Shown: positions 1 through 14,753, numbered from the stretch's first letter. The stretch: 64,000 nt of DNA from Lycocorax pyrrhopterus obiensis (GCA_014706295.1 JACSVZ010000006.1:27400629-27464628), one strand, 5' to 3'. Made by a program: numbers and translations. The notes: generated from the letters alone by a model not told the origin.

Positions 1-2462
1 TATACCCATGCTAAGCAAGGGGGAATGCCTTGGTGTGGCATTAAATGAAGCGACCCACTGCCTGTCGGGACTATTGCAGCAGTTTCCTAATGCACCCCAC
101 AGCTCCAGCCAAAATCTGACCCCGATTACACTAGAAGGGCTGTTCTGGAATTTCTCCCAAGTAGCCAAAACAGGAATTTATTCTGGTATATTCAGTTCTC
201 TCATTCTTACTGCTGGTTTTGGGGGAGGTGAAGGAAACAGCCATATGATCTTCCTCAACCATATAATCACCCTGCATCACTGAGACTTTCCATCCCATCT
301 TAACATCCTTAACATATTAGCACATCTTCCACTCACCCTTTTTTCCCGAGATAACAAGAAATGCTGAAACCAAACGTGACAGCTATAGCTACTTCAAAAA
401 TACATCCTGCCTTGAATGTTCCATTTCTTTCCTCCTTCCAAAACATAGCCTGCACAGCATTTTGCTATTGAAACATTTTGTACTTGTATTCTTTGCTCTC
501 TTTCTCCTCCTTTTCCCTTTCTCTTGTGCCTCTTTCCAAGGAGAAAGTTACTTGCTGGAAAGCTGAATGTCTTTGGACTTGTGCTGGAAAGAAGACAATT
601 GCTGCAGGTGTCCAAACTTGCCAGAACCTGATACTTCCTTACAAACCAGGGTGGGGAAGCAGTTTCGTATTTCACCTTTTCTGCTATTGCAATGGACTCA
701 TGCAAATGGCTGTTTGCAATGCAAAAAGGATCCAGAGAACTCCCAGCATCTCTTGCTGCTGTTTGGTTTATGCTAAGAAGCACTATTGCCTCTGACCCCT
801 TGCATCAGATTCAGCTACAGCATAAAGAGAGTAATACTAGGTTTTTTCTCCCCCCAAAAGAAGCACAAACTCCTTCTTGGAGCTTACTCTCTGATCCTCT
901 CAGCCATCAATGTGGAGCCACACCATGCAACTCTCACATCCCAAGTAACAAAAAGTCCATGCAGATCTTATCCTGTTCCAATTAATTGTACTGCTCAGTC
1001 TCTCAATCGGTCCTTGAGACTTTTTCTCTCTTTGGAGACTTATGGGACCAGAAGGAAGCCAAATATTCAGATCTCAGGGCTCCCTTAGGAAGGATCCAGT
1101 TTCCAGAGAGGAATATGATTACAAACAGCATTCAGGCAACAATGTGTTTTAGGTGTCTGCTCTCAGGCCAGCATGGAATAGAAACAACAGCCCCAGCTTT
1201 GTCCCAGCAGCTTTATACCGTCTTGGCTTCTCCAGTGAGCCTTCCTGATTTATGCCGATGTGAAAGAGAGAGAGAGAAGAAAAAGAGAGATGTGTAAGGG
1301 CTACAGGGTTTTGTGGTTGACACAGCCAAGAAGCAAGAAATCCTTCAAAAACCTTCAAAATGCAGAGTAAGACTGAGTAAGGGATTTGATGGCACTGATT
1401 TACTGTCAGGGAAAGAGACAAGTATGCACCGGTACAAACATCTATTTTCATTGCTGTTCTGATAGAAAGGATTCGGTGTTAATGATTGGCCCAGACCTTC
1501 AACAGTTCTGGTTTGTCCCATGTCATGTTCAGCTCATCTGTCAGAGAGTGGCAGGCAGTGTTGTCTTTATCAAAAGAAAGAAAAATCACGCCAAGAATTC
1601 AAACTGAAAGATGTGATCTGCCATAGTAAGAAATCAATTAATGTTTTTCCTCTGACTTTTCCCAAAAATGTGAAAGCTGTGCTGTCTCCAAATAAAAAAG
1701 ATAAATGAGACTCAAATCTGCACTATGTTAGCAGAAACCACCTGCAGTTAATTACAATTAGATAAAGGGATGACTTGTCTTTTGGTCCAGATCTTCTGTC
1801 TTTGAGGCCCACGTCTGTTCCAAACCACACAAAAGAAAGATTTCAGCTCTGATTTATTCTCTGATAGGGAACGGAGGGCACTCCAGCCCCTTCCACTCCT
1901 CACTCCTCCTGTGTGCTCCCACAGCTACAGCCCTTGATACTGCATGATTTGCCCTACCTTCATGATTTAATGAATTTTGGCGGGGGTGAACTGCACGGCT
2001 TAATTAAAATGTTTCCCCCTACAAATAGCGTGTGTATTCTCAGGTATCCATTTGTACTGGTTTTCATTTTTCAAGGGCTTATTTCCTGCAGGAAATAATT
2101 TCTTTTAATCAAAGTAAAGAAGACACTTTTTCCCTTGGCCACTAGTGTCAGCATTAGTTGCATATTAAAGTTTTATAGGAGTCCAGAAATGATATTTTTT
2201 CTATATCAAATTCATCCTTGCAGATTTTCCCTTTCAGACAAATCTACTGTTCTGATTCATGTGAGAGATGGGACAACGCAAAGAATGGCCTGACAGAGCA
2301 TTTTGAAAGGAAACCCTTTTTTTAGGGTGGCAGAAAACTTTGGGGTTTTATATCTGATGTACCCTAGCTTGTTGGCAATTTTTGTGTGTGCACACCAGAC
2401 CTGATGGCTGGATTACTTGCCAGAAACATGTCACCCAACTGAAGCAAAGTATATCACATCGA

Positions 2463-2492
2463 TTGTACACTATCTCTTTGTACGCTATCTCT
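2463..2492. repeat. 15-bp tandem duplication, two copies
   Basis: Two adjacent copies read TTGTACACTATCTCT and TTGTACGCTATCTCT, differing by one base. This is seen directly. It is a recent-looking short tandem duplication with no coding context. Confidence 0.85.
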
Positions 2493-5400
2493 TAATGGTT
2501 TCTAAGCAGTGACTTCATCAGGGCTCTGACACACAGTTAGCAGTTCATGCAGACTAAATAACATTATGCAGAACTTCCTTTGTTCTAAAGCCTGTTTTTC
2601 ATGTAGAGAAGAGATCCAAGGCTTATCCCAGACTAGGTCCCTTTGATTAAACACAATGTAATTCTATTTTTCCGCCGTGTGCCAACAACAATCACCATAT
2701 CTATCAGTTCAGCCGCATAGCTGTCAAATTTAGATGCTGCATTTACTTTTCTAAAGCCATTATCAACCAGATTTGTTCACCTAATTTCAGTGTAGTTACA
2801 AGACAGGACCATACTATGGACTTCTTATGCTACTGTCACATCTAATTTAATCATTTTCTGCTAAGTTAAAGTCTAACCTGCCTGATTTTTGACAAATCAG
2901 AAAACCATTTCACTCTTTCTTTAACATCTAATATCACACAAAGTTTTGTGAACAGACAGGTTCTCTGAGTGATCCACTCCATTACTGCTGTAACAGAGAG
3001 GGAAAAAATATATGAGCCTGTGTCTTCCAGACAGCAGTGTGAGAGCTGTGACCACATGCAAAGAGCCAAAAAGCTGAAGGATGAATCCAAACGCTACCAA
3101 ATCACATAAGTGTTTAAACATGCTGGTTTTATTCATAATCAAGTCCTTCCCTTGTCACCGGGTGCGTCTCCACAGCCTGAGGCGGAGAGCTGCCAGGAAG
3201 TTTTCTTGGGGGGCATAGCACCCCACAGAAGAGCTTTGCTGCCCAGAACAGTTTCTTTATTTTACTGTTTAAGTGTTGTTTAACAGTTTTCTGCTAATGT
3301 GCCTGAAAGTCTGAAGCTGGCTTGTACCCAGCCATGTAGCCATAGACTTTGTTCATTTAAACTCTCTAAAGCTCTGTTCTCCCTGTTTTTCATTATTTGT
3401 CCCTTGCTCCTATACCCCCTTTGCTGCAGTGTCCTGGCCAGCGCATCAGTGAACAGCAGCAAGGTCATGGTATGGCTCCAGGGTCCCTGCAACCACAATA
3501 AAGAGAGGTAGAACAGCATCCCTGTAGCATGTGCTGGCAATCCACTGCTGCTCCTCAGGGCACGGGGAGCCAGGCCAGTCCCAGCCACTTCTCAGAGTAC
3601 CGTAGGAGAGGATAGGGAGAGGTGGTAGCAGTGGGTTTGACAGGAGGTTTTGAGTAGGCTGAGGGTCAGCATGAGGAACTGTGTTTGGCTGTGGAGGAAG
3701 AGTTCAAAATGCAGAGATATGAGAGTTGTGCAGAGACATATGCTGGGAAAATGCCCTGAGCATCAGCCCTGAGTGGATGTGAAACCCAGCAATCGTCACA
3801 GCTTGATGAATATGTGCCATTTTGACAGGAAATGCCAAATATGCCTTGAATTAATTATGTCTCTAACCTTTTCCTGCTGGAGAGAGTGCATTGGCCCATT
3901 TGAAATAACAAAGCCTGGACAAACAATCAAGAACTGAAAAGGGTAAAGCCATTGCTGTTAATCAATCTTCAATGAAATTAATGGATATTTCCACTCCTTC
4001 TGCCCCTTTACCTTTGCTCCAGTTTACTTCCACAGAGCACAGCCTATATTTCAAAGGATTTTGGAGGAGCCTCACCACATAAAAGCCTCAAAAAACAAAA
4101 GAAACGGCAATTCAACAGCAATATTCCATATTGCTGAATATTGTGAAGTGGCAGATTTAAGGTGCCTTAGAAAGCTGCACCAGATAAGGAAGCAAAGCTG
4201 CTGCTGGGGAAGTGCTGTCGAAAGTGGTACCACCCAGGGACAAGCAAATTATGGTGAAAATCCCAAACTGGCCTCCAAGGGGCAGTAATGTTGGAACAAA
4301 TCAGAGTAGCCAAATGGAAAATTAATAAATAAATTTTTAAGCAGAGAGAGGCTTACATGGGAGGGCCATGAAAGGCCAGAAAAAGCACAGAAAAAACTAG
4401 TAGCAAAAGTACAAATGGTTCGTTGCCGTTCAGAAGCACTGGAAAACATTCGCCAGAAATTATTGTTCTTGGGTTCCCTGAAGGGTAAGACTATCTAGAT
4501 TAGATATTCACACTTCATGAAGGAATTGTCACATGGACCTTCAAATCAAGTGCTGGTGTGTTCTTTACAGGCAGAACTTCCAATGCAAAGACTGAGCATT
4601 GACCCTAGTGTCAGGTTTGTCTCTTTCATAGACAGCAGGAACAAAATAGCATTGCTGAAATCCTCAAATTTTTTTTTTAAAAAAACTGAATTTAGCTGTG
4701 CAGAATGATCAGTAAAGCTTGAAAATATTCAGAAATTTGGTGAGAGGATGAATTAATGCCAAGTCCACTGAGAGATACTACTCCCTCCCAAATTACAGCT
4801 GATTTATAGAAGTTTGTTATAAGAAGTAATTTTTTCTGAGACAAAGTACCTACCAGCATGCTACTGGGCAGAGTAGAAGAGTTTTAAAGGATTGCCCTTT
4901 GGCATGATCTCTATCAAGACATAAATCAAATTCTAAACTGAATAAATCAAGCCTTCTGTTCAGGTGATTATTTAAAGCATTATTATTTTGGCAGTGTTCT
5001 TGATAGCTGTATTTTCACTTTTTTTTTTCAGAATCCTTTTCAAAGTTTGGCTTGGACTAAGTTTTGTATTTAAAAGAGCCTGTTTATTTAAGTGCACGTA
5101 AATATACAGAATGTCTTACATTTAACAGTTATTTGCACTGATCCGCAAATTCCAGAACAAGACAGCTCTTCTTTTAAGCAGGATGTATATTCCCAGATTA
5201 AAATTTCTTTGCAAGCTTCCAGTCAATATTCACTTTTCCAGCAAAGGGGGAAACTGACATAGAATAAAGGATCAGCTGGTAAATCTCCCTTTCTTTTATC
5301 TGTCCCCAGCTTCATAGGAGAATCTGAGGAAATTGTATTCACACTGGGACCTGTTGGGGCAGTGAAGAAAAGTAGAGTGATGTCTAGCTGTGCTGAAAAT

Positions 5401-7636
5401 TCCTTTGTGATATAGGAAAGCTTCCTGTGATGTTTCCCAGAAAAACTAACCCGAATTGCTCTTCTGAAAGACGTTTTCAGCACGTAAACTGGCATTTGGA
5501 CAAAGCCCAGCTTTGCCCAGGAGACTCTCTGTCCTCGTTCCTCAAAATAGCAGGTAGGTTTTCAGAATGTATATTGTGTAAGCACAGACATATGTTTAAA
5601 CATGCTCAGTTTGTTTATTCATCTGTATCCACAGATGCCACCAGCCAGGCAACCGCTGGGCTTGTGTTAGTGCTGCTGCCTGATTTAAAGACATCGATCA
5701 CCAACTTGCACAAGACACAAACACACAGAGACAGGGCCACAGTATGGACTTCATTTTGGTATCTGACTAGGATGTTAATGCTCATTAATTAATGCCAGTG
5801 TCAGAGGAAAAGTTATGCAGTGATGATATTTACTTTTAGGTTATTTCCTAGAACTAAATATCAGAGCAGAAGAAGGGAGGCGAAAAGCCAAAGACAAAAA
5901 AAAGTACAAACATTTACTTTTTCCCAGGAATAAAACTGACCATATATTTGGGATATTGAACAGTTGTTTGTACAATCAGTGAAAAAATGGCTATCAAAAA
6001 TTACCTGTAAGAATATCATTAGAGTTCAGGCCTAACACTCTTAAACCAGCTGATTTCTAGAGTTCAGAGAATCCTTTGTGGGTGACATCCATTCATTGAC
6101 TCAAGATTCATTTTGCAATTAGATTTATACTTCTTCTTTGGAGAAAGAAAGCTGGAATCTTTCAGAAACTGAGGGCTGACAAACTGTATTAATTTTAGTA
6201 GTGAGTCTCTCAGCTCAAGCCCCGCCAAAGGCCAGCAAAGTGGGTAAAATATTCCAGAAGCATAAAATAACATTTTCTGCAGCCTGTCACTGCCCTTTCA
6301 TTATAAATCTCAAAGACCCTTTAACCTTCGGGATCTATTACTTTCACAAAAAATAGGAATAGGATTGCTTACTCAACTTCCAAGAAAATGAAGTGTGAGT
6401 ATAGAGACAATTTTTTCCAAGAACTTCACACAAAATATTTTACGGATTACTTTTCCTAATTCCTATTCCTAAATTATTGCAAATGCAGCAGCCTGTCAAT
6501 TGCAATTACTGAGAGTGAGAGATGACCAGTAGGTCACTGTTCCTAGATATCCTAAACATGTCAGCTTTCATTATTGTATCTTAATATCATCCCTTCTCCA
6601 ATTGCTATTTGCATTCTACCACACACCAGTGCCTGTTGCCTTTTTGGGTGAAATTCCTAATTATTGAGCAGGACTAATTTATAGCCAGGCATGAAAACAT
6701 ATTCTTGAAAGCAGTAGGGTGACTGGTAAAAGCTATATTGTTTGGGTTAAAGCATAATTGAATGGCTAAGCTGCATTTAGACTTGTCTCTTGTTTCTCAA
6801 AGCCTTGATCTCCCCAGTCCCTCTGAGTTCTCCTACGATTTAGGATCCAGGGCCAAAGCCTGATGTTACATTGCTGTGTTCTTACAAACTGGTACGGAAA
6901 GCAGAAGTGCTTTGGCCCTTGGTTTTGGTCAAGTTTTCACAAAGAGATTATTCTTTCAGGAAGTGTGAATCCATGTGCCCAGTGATGACCTCTTACTGCA
7001 GCTGCCGTGTGTCTTAGGGGGAACGGGAGTCAAATAAGGCAAACTTCTGTCCTTCTTCCTCTCTCTCTCAGAGCTCCCTGGCTTGGCAGCTTGCCAGGAT
7101 CCACAGCTGGGGTCAGATTGGGAGAGCAACTGAGGTCCAAGGTCAGACTACAGGGCTAGTGGGAGACGTTTGCTGGGGCCTGGAGGGGAGAGGAGATGGG
7201 GAATGTAATGAGCTCAGAGAATGGGGATCTTGACAGAAAAATGCACTGAGGGCAAGGAGATGAATGAACATGGGCTCTCAAAGAACAGGGGAGTTTTCTT
7301 TTTCCTGCAGAAGCCAGACCCCATTTCTCTATCAAGCTATACAAACATAAGCTAGAAGTAAAGCGAAAATACATTTACTGAGTGCAAGCAATTGAATTAG
7401 GGAATACAATGGACATTAATTCGCCAGCAGCTGTCCTAAAATCACCAGAAGTCAGTTTATCTTTGCCACAGGCCATCACATAGGAAAAACTTCCTGTTTG
7501 GTTTCTAAAATGTTTCACTGTGAAAAAAAAAAGATGCATCCACTGGGTTTTTGTAGTTCCTGATGTTTTATACCAGGCCAGGCTGTGAGTAAACCCAGTG
7601 TTTGCATTTCCCATTAGCCAGCTTTGACGGGACGCA

Positions 7637-7642
7637 GGTAAG
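7637..7642 (+). other. Strong splice-donor consensus, possible non-coding exon end
   Basis: The sequence GACGCAG followed by GTAAGT is close to a perfect vertebrate 5' splice site. Acceptor-like sites lie just upstream: a pyrimidine-rich stretch ending in ATTAG at about 7616, and TACCAG near 7576. The longer segment between acceptor and donor has stops in all three frames. If it is used, the exon is probably non-coding or very short. An isolated consensus of this kind also occurs by chance. Confidence 0.2.
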
Positions 7643-10600
7643 TTGTTCCTTTCCTACCTCAGGATGGGAACGCTGGCCAAAGAAGGCTCTGAACTGAGGA
7701 GAAAACTTCACATATCTTCTGTGGCAGGAAAAGTATTAGGCTAGAATGTAAGAGCCATTTCTAATAAAAAGTGTACCAGGAAGCATAAACAGAAAGGTTC
7801 TTTGGATTACTGCAAGTCTTTAATTGATAACACAGTTAGCAAAGAGACAACTCCACGGGGATGCTCAGATGCAGTCGAGATGGGCTTCTTACAAAGTTAA
7901 GTCAACATGGCACAGAAAAAAGCAGTCCCCAAGCCCTGGGGCTGAGGCCATTCCAGGCCACCGCATTCGCGGTGGGGAATCTTTTTGCAGTGGCATTTTG
8001 CCATGTGTCAGCCCTTTGTTTCAGCACCTTCCTGTAGCCTCTGTGCTCCTCAGTTGCTCTGCCTGGACATCTACCTACAGCAGTGTTTGCTAAGCAAAGG
8101 CCAATGGTGAGAATGGCAGTCAGGAAGTGGGCAGGGGGAAAAGAAAACGCATGGATACAGGGAAAGAGGTTGGGAGCTGAGGGAGGTGCTGTGATCAAAA
8201 ACCATAGAAACCAAAGGAAGGGCAGGCTCACTGCAAGAAAAAGGTTGAGATATAAGGTGGCATCCCAAAGTGGGAGCTGTCCCTCACTGAGAGAGGCCCA
8301 GGGACCTGAGCAAGAGAAGAAAGGAAAACTGAAAGACAGGAGGCAGGAAAAGGGACATGTGAGCACAAGACTCAGCAACACACACTGGGCAAGGTGTCGC
8401 CTCTAGCACCTGCACCTAATAAGTGGAGGCAGCTGCCCACCCTTGGCCAGAGTAGGGTGCTGCAGTGTGGAGGGCACTACTGCATGCAGCATGGTGGCCA
8501 CCTTGATTTCCTGAGGGAGCCAAGAGGGGAGAACTGCACCTTGGACACATTTCTGGGAAGCGCACTTGCTGTCATGAAATACAGCAATTCTTCTTGAAAA
8601 GCAGTATAATCCCCTATTTGCTACGAGGCATGAGAAGAACTGTGCTAAGCACCACTCCCTGCTTAGCTTTGAGCTAACAGTGAACAAGAAAGAAGTCTCA
8701 AAAAGAAGATTTGAAGCCTGTTTTTTTCCAGCCCTGGCCCCATATGGAGCAGTTCTGCATGTGCTGGGTAGTTGCAAGTGTGCCCTTCGTTTGCACAGCT
8801 GTGAGCCCTGCAGTTTTGTGCTCCCACAGAAAGATTTGTCTCACACAAACAACCAACCTACCTTTGGTGTGTTTTAAAGGAAGAAAGGCACTTTTGTTTG
8901 GTGTAAAAAAGTGAAGTTTCTTCGTTTCTTTCTTCTTGTGTGATTAGATAGAGAGGCTGACAAAAATAATTTTCCAGCAAAGAAATCCCAGTTTCTCCAA
9001 TTATTTTGCAATTATTTTCTTTCAGGCAATCTCTCCCACATTAACAGTTTTCCTTTTGTGTCTACAGCTGCTGCCCCCAGCCCACACCTCTCCTTCTTCG
9101 AGTTCTGTAATGAGTCAACCCCAGGAGGTGGGTCAGGCACGAACATAAGCTCAGTTGATATCTGAGCCGTGTTACTGAAAGCTGCTCCAGAAAGAGGAGG
9201 CTCAGAAGAGCAGATCCTCTGAGCCCTTACGTCACAAGGGAAATTACACATTCTGCACTCCTGAAAGCACAGGGGAGATGGGACTTTCAGATGTGTCAAA
9301 ACAAACAACCTAGCCATCAATCTTTTCCTACAAGGCTTGTACAACAGCCCGTTTGCCACGCATCCCTAAAGTGTGACTCTCCTGACATTATAAAACTGAG
9401 CTAAAATATGGGAAAGTCAGACAAAATGTTACAGACAATAACATTCCTTATTTTTGCAGAACAAGCATGTTTTATGAATATGGATGTTTTGCAGTGGTAC
9501 AAGGGAAGCTGCAACTCGCCCTCTGCTACTAGGCAGCTGGAGCTTCTGGAATGCTTTCCCGGCAGAAGCAAGGTAATACCACACTATAAAGGAAAAAAAG
9601 TGGTTGAGTAAGAAAATATTTTGAATTTGGAATTAAATGAAACCCGAGGCAAAACCAGCGTTCAAGACACATCCTGAATCATTCACTCTGCTGTCTTTAT
9701 GACTGAGGAGACCAGCACAAAGCCAGCCCCATGAGTGGTTTCACCATGTCCTTTTGTATAGCCCACATGCACAAGGCCAGCTCTGTTGCTCCCTGGGGGG
9801 AGAGAAGCTCACACAAACAGACCCCTGCCTGTTCCTGCAGAGGTCCTGGTGTTGTTCTTAGCTGAGGCCTTCCAGGAGGCTGTTAGTCTGTTCAGCCTTT
9901 TTGCCTGAGCCTAGGAGCTCCTTGTGTCCTCTTTTCCTCGTATAATACTGCCTTACTGCATCTGAACTGGGCTGGCTCCTTGGCAAGTCTCTTCTCCCGG
10001 TACACACCTCAGGCATTTTAGTAAACCTCTGTGCACTGGTAGCTCCTTTCCTTTGATATACTGAGCTTTACAATGCCAAAAAGCACAGCACAGAGCTTCC
10101 TGCACTGTGTAACCAGTCACATGGACAAATTTGGGCAGAGGAGGGAAATTGCAAACAGCAAAAACCTGTCCCTCTTGAATAAAGAGAGCACCACGATGAT
10201 CTTTCCTATTGACACATAAGAACTGCAAAGGGCAGCACAGGTCCTTGTCCGCTGCTCTGCATCCCTCCTAGTGCAAAATCACCTGGAAAACTCTGTGAGC
10301 CTAAGAACTGACAAAGCCTGAAGGAATGGGAAGAGGAATGCCCCCTATCGTGTTTCGGTTGGTGTTTGCTCAGTGGAAAACTCAGAGGGAGAAAATATCC
10401 ATTTACACCACGTGGAGCTGACCAAGGACTTGTGAATCCCAGCCCAAGCACTGTCTGCTGTCCCTCCTGCTGGGTGCTTTGGGACCTGGTTGACCAGTGC
10501 ACCCCTGGCCAGGCCTTGTACCCATGGATGAAGGCTCCTTGAGAGCCCAGTGCAGAGAGGCCCCTGCACAAGGAGGTCCTGCACGTGCCCTGGGACAGGA

Positions 10601-13004
10601 GCAGGGAAGGGGATTGGACCACGCCTATTCCCCACTGCACCGTCCACGTGCCATGGGACCGCCACACCACACTTGACTCTTTTCCTTTGGAAAACGGATG
10701 TCATTGTCAATGTTAAGTCTTACAAGATGGTGCAGAATTTAGTATTTGCCAAAATCAACCATGGCAGAGTCTTACTGGTCCTATTTCTTTGCATGCACTC
10801 CAGGACACCAGACACATCACCTTGGTGCATCACCCTGCAGGTGAGAATACCCCAAAATAACAGTTGTCTCTACTGTGGGATTTGCTGGCATGTGTGAGGG
10901 CTAGGACCAGGTTTACACAGGGAACACATGCAGGAAACAGAGCAGCCCTCAAACTGTGGAGGAAAAAGGGGCCTGTTTTTAACAGGATGCAGAGGAGCAG
11001 TACAAATCACTAAGTGTGGTTTTATGGGCTCGTGTGCTTTATTGTGCTATTTTTTCCTAAGCTCCTGTCTTCAGATGTTGGGAGCAGGTGACAAGCTCTC
11101 TGGCCAGTTATAAAGAGACAACTGTGTGAGCACCACCATGCAGGGTGAAACTAACCTCTTGCTCATCTTTAAACTGAAATGACAAGCAAGCTGAGATATG
11201 GGGGCAGAAAGCTCCAAGGTGGAAGGGCCAACATAAGAAATAAGAAATGGCAGTGGTTCAGTGGAGGATGCTGACAATTTGGAGTGTTTTCCTTTAGAAG
11301 CAGTGAAATGAAGAAGCGATGACAAACAGAGATAAGGGTAACCTATCAACATTCCTTGTAAAGCATATGGCCCTGTAAATGAGAGTTCACTGCCTGATAG
11401 CATCCATTATTGTACATTCTAGATGCAGTAGGACTTTTCAGCAGATGCTGCTGAATCTGCCCCTCCTGCTCTGTGTTTTATTGTATGGATTACAGCCTTC
11501 AAAGTTGTGAGCTGGCTTTCTTTAGATTTTAAAAAAGAAAAAAAAAAAGGTGATTGTCTGAACTGTTTTTGAGTTGACTTACAACTAGCATGACCCTGAG
11601 ATCTTTCTGCCAGCATCCTGCCATTTATTTACTTCTGAACTTCTCCCCAAATTGTTTGAGACCAAACAAGTATGGAAGAAACTGAAAAAGCACCACACTG
11701 GAAATCAACATCATGATAGTTTGAAACCTGTGTAAGATTTTCAGAAAATTCCTTTGCTATTAGCCATGGTTTGCCAGAAAATACACAGCAAAGCCCAGCA
11801 GGGGATGGGGATCTCCACCCCACAGAGCCCTTTCTCCATACTTTTCTGTCTGTTGACGTTAAGTTTAAAGGCAGGTCTCTGGGAGACCTGTTTTGTCAGA
11901 TGGGGTGGGAATCTGCTGGGAGAGGTGGCTGATAACTGGTGTGTTGGCCCCATGCACGGCATCATGGAATGGGAAGGATCCCTGGAAAGGGACAGTGCAG
12001 CCTTATACTTCTTATTTATTTTCATTTAAATCATGGAGATTTAAATCAAAAAAGAATGCTTCAGGAGCCCAGAGCACAATGCCACCAAAAGTGCTCTGGT
12101 GCCAACAAAGACTGAGTAGTTAATGCCTGTTGGATTCTGGGTTTCTGTGCGAAGGTCAGCTAAAAAAGTTTCTTTTTTTCCAGTTTTTAAATTAGGCATC
12201 TGTCCTAGTTTTGTTATTATTTTTCACTTGATTTACCAGAAGGCTACCCAAGTGTCAAAGCCTATACAAAATAGTAGCCAGCAGTCTGACAAGGCCACCT
12301 TCAACATGCTAGGTGTCAGTTTCAAAATAAATACCATACTGCTGAAGCAAAACTGAGTTTCCTGGTAGTAAGCCACACTTCCCAGCCATCTCTTGCTTTT
12401 CCCAGGAGGCAGTAATTGAGATTTGGAGCAGCCATGCCCTGTTGGGGCTGAGATGTAGCCAAACAGTCACAGAGGGGAAGATGGGATGGAGAGGACAGGC
12501 AGAAGGGGTCTGGCAAGGACCTATCTCCACTAACCACCTCTGGCAGGGATGGCTCACAGCAGCACATGCCATCACTGAGGGGAGGGACACGCATCCTGTT
12601 TCAGCTGAAGATTTGTTTCCTCCGTGGAGGACCTAGCCCATTAAATTAACTAGGCTGTTTTCTGTAATTTATTTCTAGTCTGCTATAGAACATATCTCCA
12701 TTATGTTACAGCCCACCTAAGATATACAGACAAACTTTGAGGCCTTAATTAGAAAAAAATGAAATTAATTTTTTTTTAAGAACTTTTGAAAGCAACAACA
12801 TATCAAGAGGCTCCCACTGCTTTCTTTACAAGGCGGAAGTGTTTTCCTTTCTAGGAAAGACTTGCTTTTGCTACCTCTGCAAACTCTGTGTTTGCTAAAA
12901 TAAGAATTTTTCTCTTAGCATACATACAGTTTCCCAAGTTGTACTTCTCTGTCTCCAGGCAGAAGAGCCTGCAAAACACTTAAAATCAAGGTAACAATAC
13001 TCAC

Positions 13005-13068
13005 CAAGTGATTTGAAAACACTGTGAAAAGTGTCATCAAAAAAATGTGTGATTATACAATGAAAAGA
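13005..13068 (-). other. Splice-bounded open segment, possible small exon (unverified)
   Basis: On the minus strand a TTTTGTTCAG acceptor-like end is followed by 64 bases open in one frame, then a near-consensus donor (CACTTG then GTGAGT). The open frame contains ITHFFDDTFHSVFKSL, which I do not recognise. The polypyrimidine tract is only moderate, and short open segments between splice-like sites are common in AT-rich DNA. Chance remains the leading explanation. No linked exon was found nearby. Confidence 0.15.
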
Positions 13069-14753
13069 CTGAACAAAATATATAATATGCAGAAGAAAAA
13101 TCCCATTGAAGTAACAAGAAATCTGAAATTGCTGAATTAACTTTTTCATACCAGGCAATGAAATTAGCTTTCCATTGTATCGTGAGCTTTTTGTTTAAGT
13201 GAAATGTTTCTTTAAGAAAAGCAAGAAACCAAGCTGTGTGGAAGATCTGTTTTCCCTCTTTAATTAATCCCTGTCTCAAACTTTGAAGACCTTTCTGCCC
13301 ACTGTTTTAAAGCAACATAATTTATCTTGAGTACTAGGGATCCATTTAGTGGTGTTCACAGTCATTCAACCCCTTCTGCGAAGTCAGTATCCACCCTTGA
13401 TAAGACTGGCAGAGTTCAGTCCAAACTATCACTGTTAAATGTCTTCACAAACATCAGACTGGCCTTGAGTGAAGGGAAATCTGTAGGAACTTTTATGTAG
13501 GATAGCATGGAGCTTAAGAAAATATTGGAGGCAGATTTACACACTGCTCGGTTTCTATCTTCTTGCAGGGCAGAATTTGCAGAGCTGTTGCAATGCTGCA
13601 ATTGCTTTGTCATCTCAGATGAATTATCAAAAGCAGTTGGCTACTCCCAAGGCATCAGAGTGATTTTCTGTGAAGTGTTCAGATGCAAGCTTGTAAGAAA
13701 GTTATTTATTTATTTCAGTAGGAAAAAAATTGACTAAACTCATAAAACTGGTAATGCAGTTAATCATGATATTAAATCTCAAGTGAGAAAGTGTTTCATA
13801 AAAGAAAACATATTCCAAATACAGCTAAATTTACAGTTTAGAAGAAGCACTGTATCATTAGGAAGCCCTCTTAGTATAGCCATTTTCCCATTAAATGAAA
13901 GATTTTGATTGGAAAAGCGAGGACACAAATGCAGTAACTTGACTTTACAAGGTATGGCACAAATTAAATGGAGCATTTAACACTGAACATGCAACTCTTA
14001 TTACAGTGGTGCCCAGAAAGTCACATTTTATATATACAGGATTATTAGAACTACCTTGAAAAAGTGACACTTCACAAGTTATTTGCTTCCAGTTTTCCAC
14101 AGTAATTAACAATTAAAAAGGGATGCAGCTCAACAGCTGCTGTTAAAACACCTTTTCCTTGGACTTACACCACAACTGGATTAAGCCCAGCTGACCTGAC
14201 TCTGAAAGTGAGGGTTAAAGAGATACTTATTTTTATCCAGCATAATGAAGTTTTACTGATAACTAAAACTGATGGGAAAAATGTAATCAAAACCAAGTTT
14301 TGTTGAATATTTTATAGATGTCATGAAAGACATATCTCCCACTGTGTTTTTAAGAACTTATTTCAGAAGCAGCATTTCAGTGCTTTATCAAAAACAGTTG
14401 GATGTTTCATTAGTTTTTGTTTCCCTTTTTTCAGCTGGGTGTTGAATGCCAACACTTGCTACTCAGCTTTTTCCAAACATTTGAATTAAATTGATATAAA
14501 GTAGAAAAGTGCAGATAAACCCTCAATTCAAGGCAATTTAACACCAGTTTCTCTCTGATTTTAGCCTGATACTTTTACGTTGCAGCAAACCGGCCAAAAC
14601 CTATAATGGACAAAAGAGGGAGCTCTTTTGCTGCAGCTTCTCTGCAGAAGTGTGCTTACTTTCCTTAAAATTCAAAGCTGTTTCCAGGATTTCATAACAC
14701 AGGAAACAGAAGTTATTTGTTCTGCAGAAGATTAAATATTGAGCAATGTTGTT

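Larger units (their letters stand above)
1..14750. other. Non-coding stretch, no supported gene
   Basis: No long or recognisable coding exon was found on either strand here. Open frames of 60-160 codons are scattered on both strands with no recognisable protein families. The longest (minus, 7902-8381) only reflects a purine-rich plus strand. Small structures are listed separately: a 15-bp tandem duplication at 2463-2492, an isolated splice-donor consensus at 7637 and a splice-bounded segment at 13005-13068. A short GA-rich run sits near 1265-1290. A GC-richer patch at about 10430-10680 holds overlapping open frames on both strands and resembles no family I know. The stretch is best read as intergenic or intronic DNA. 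Confidence 0.6.

Noticed and set aside
7902..8381. 159-codon minus-strand frame with hydrophobic N-terminal part
   Set aside because: The plus strand is purine-rich here, which depletes stops on the minus strand. No family resemblance.
10206..10897. Overlapping open frames on both strands in a GC-richer patch
   Set aside because: No recognised domain; frames overlap on opposite strands, typical of locally GC-rich non-coding DNA.
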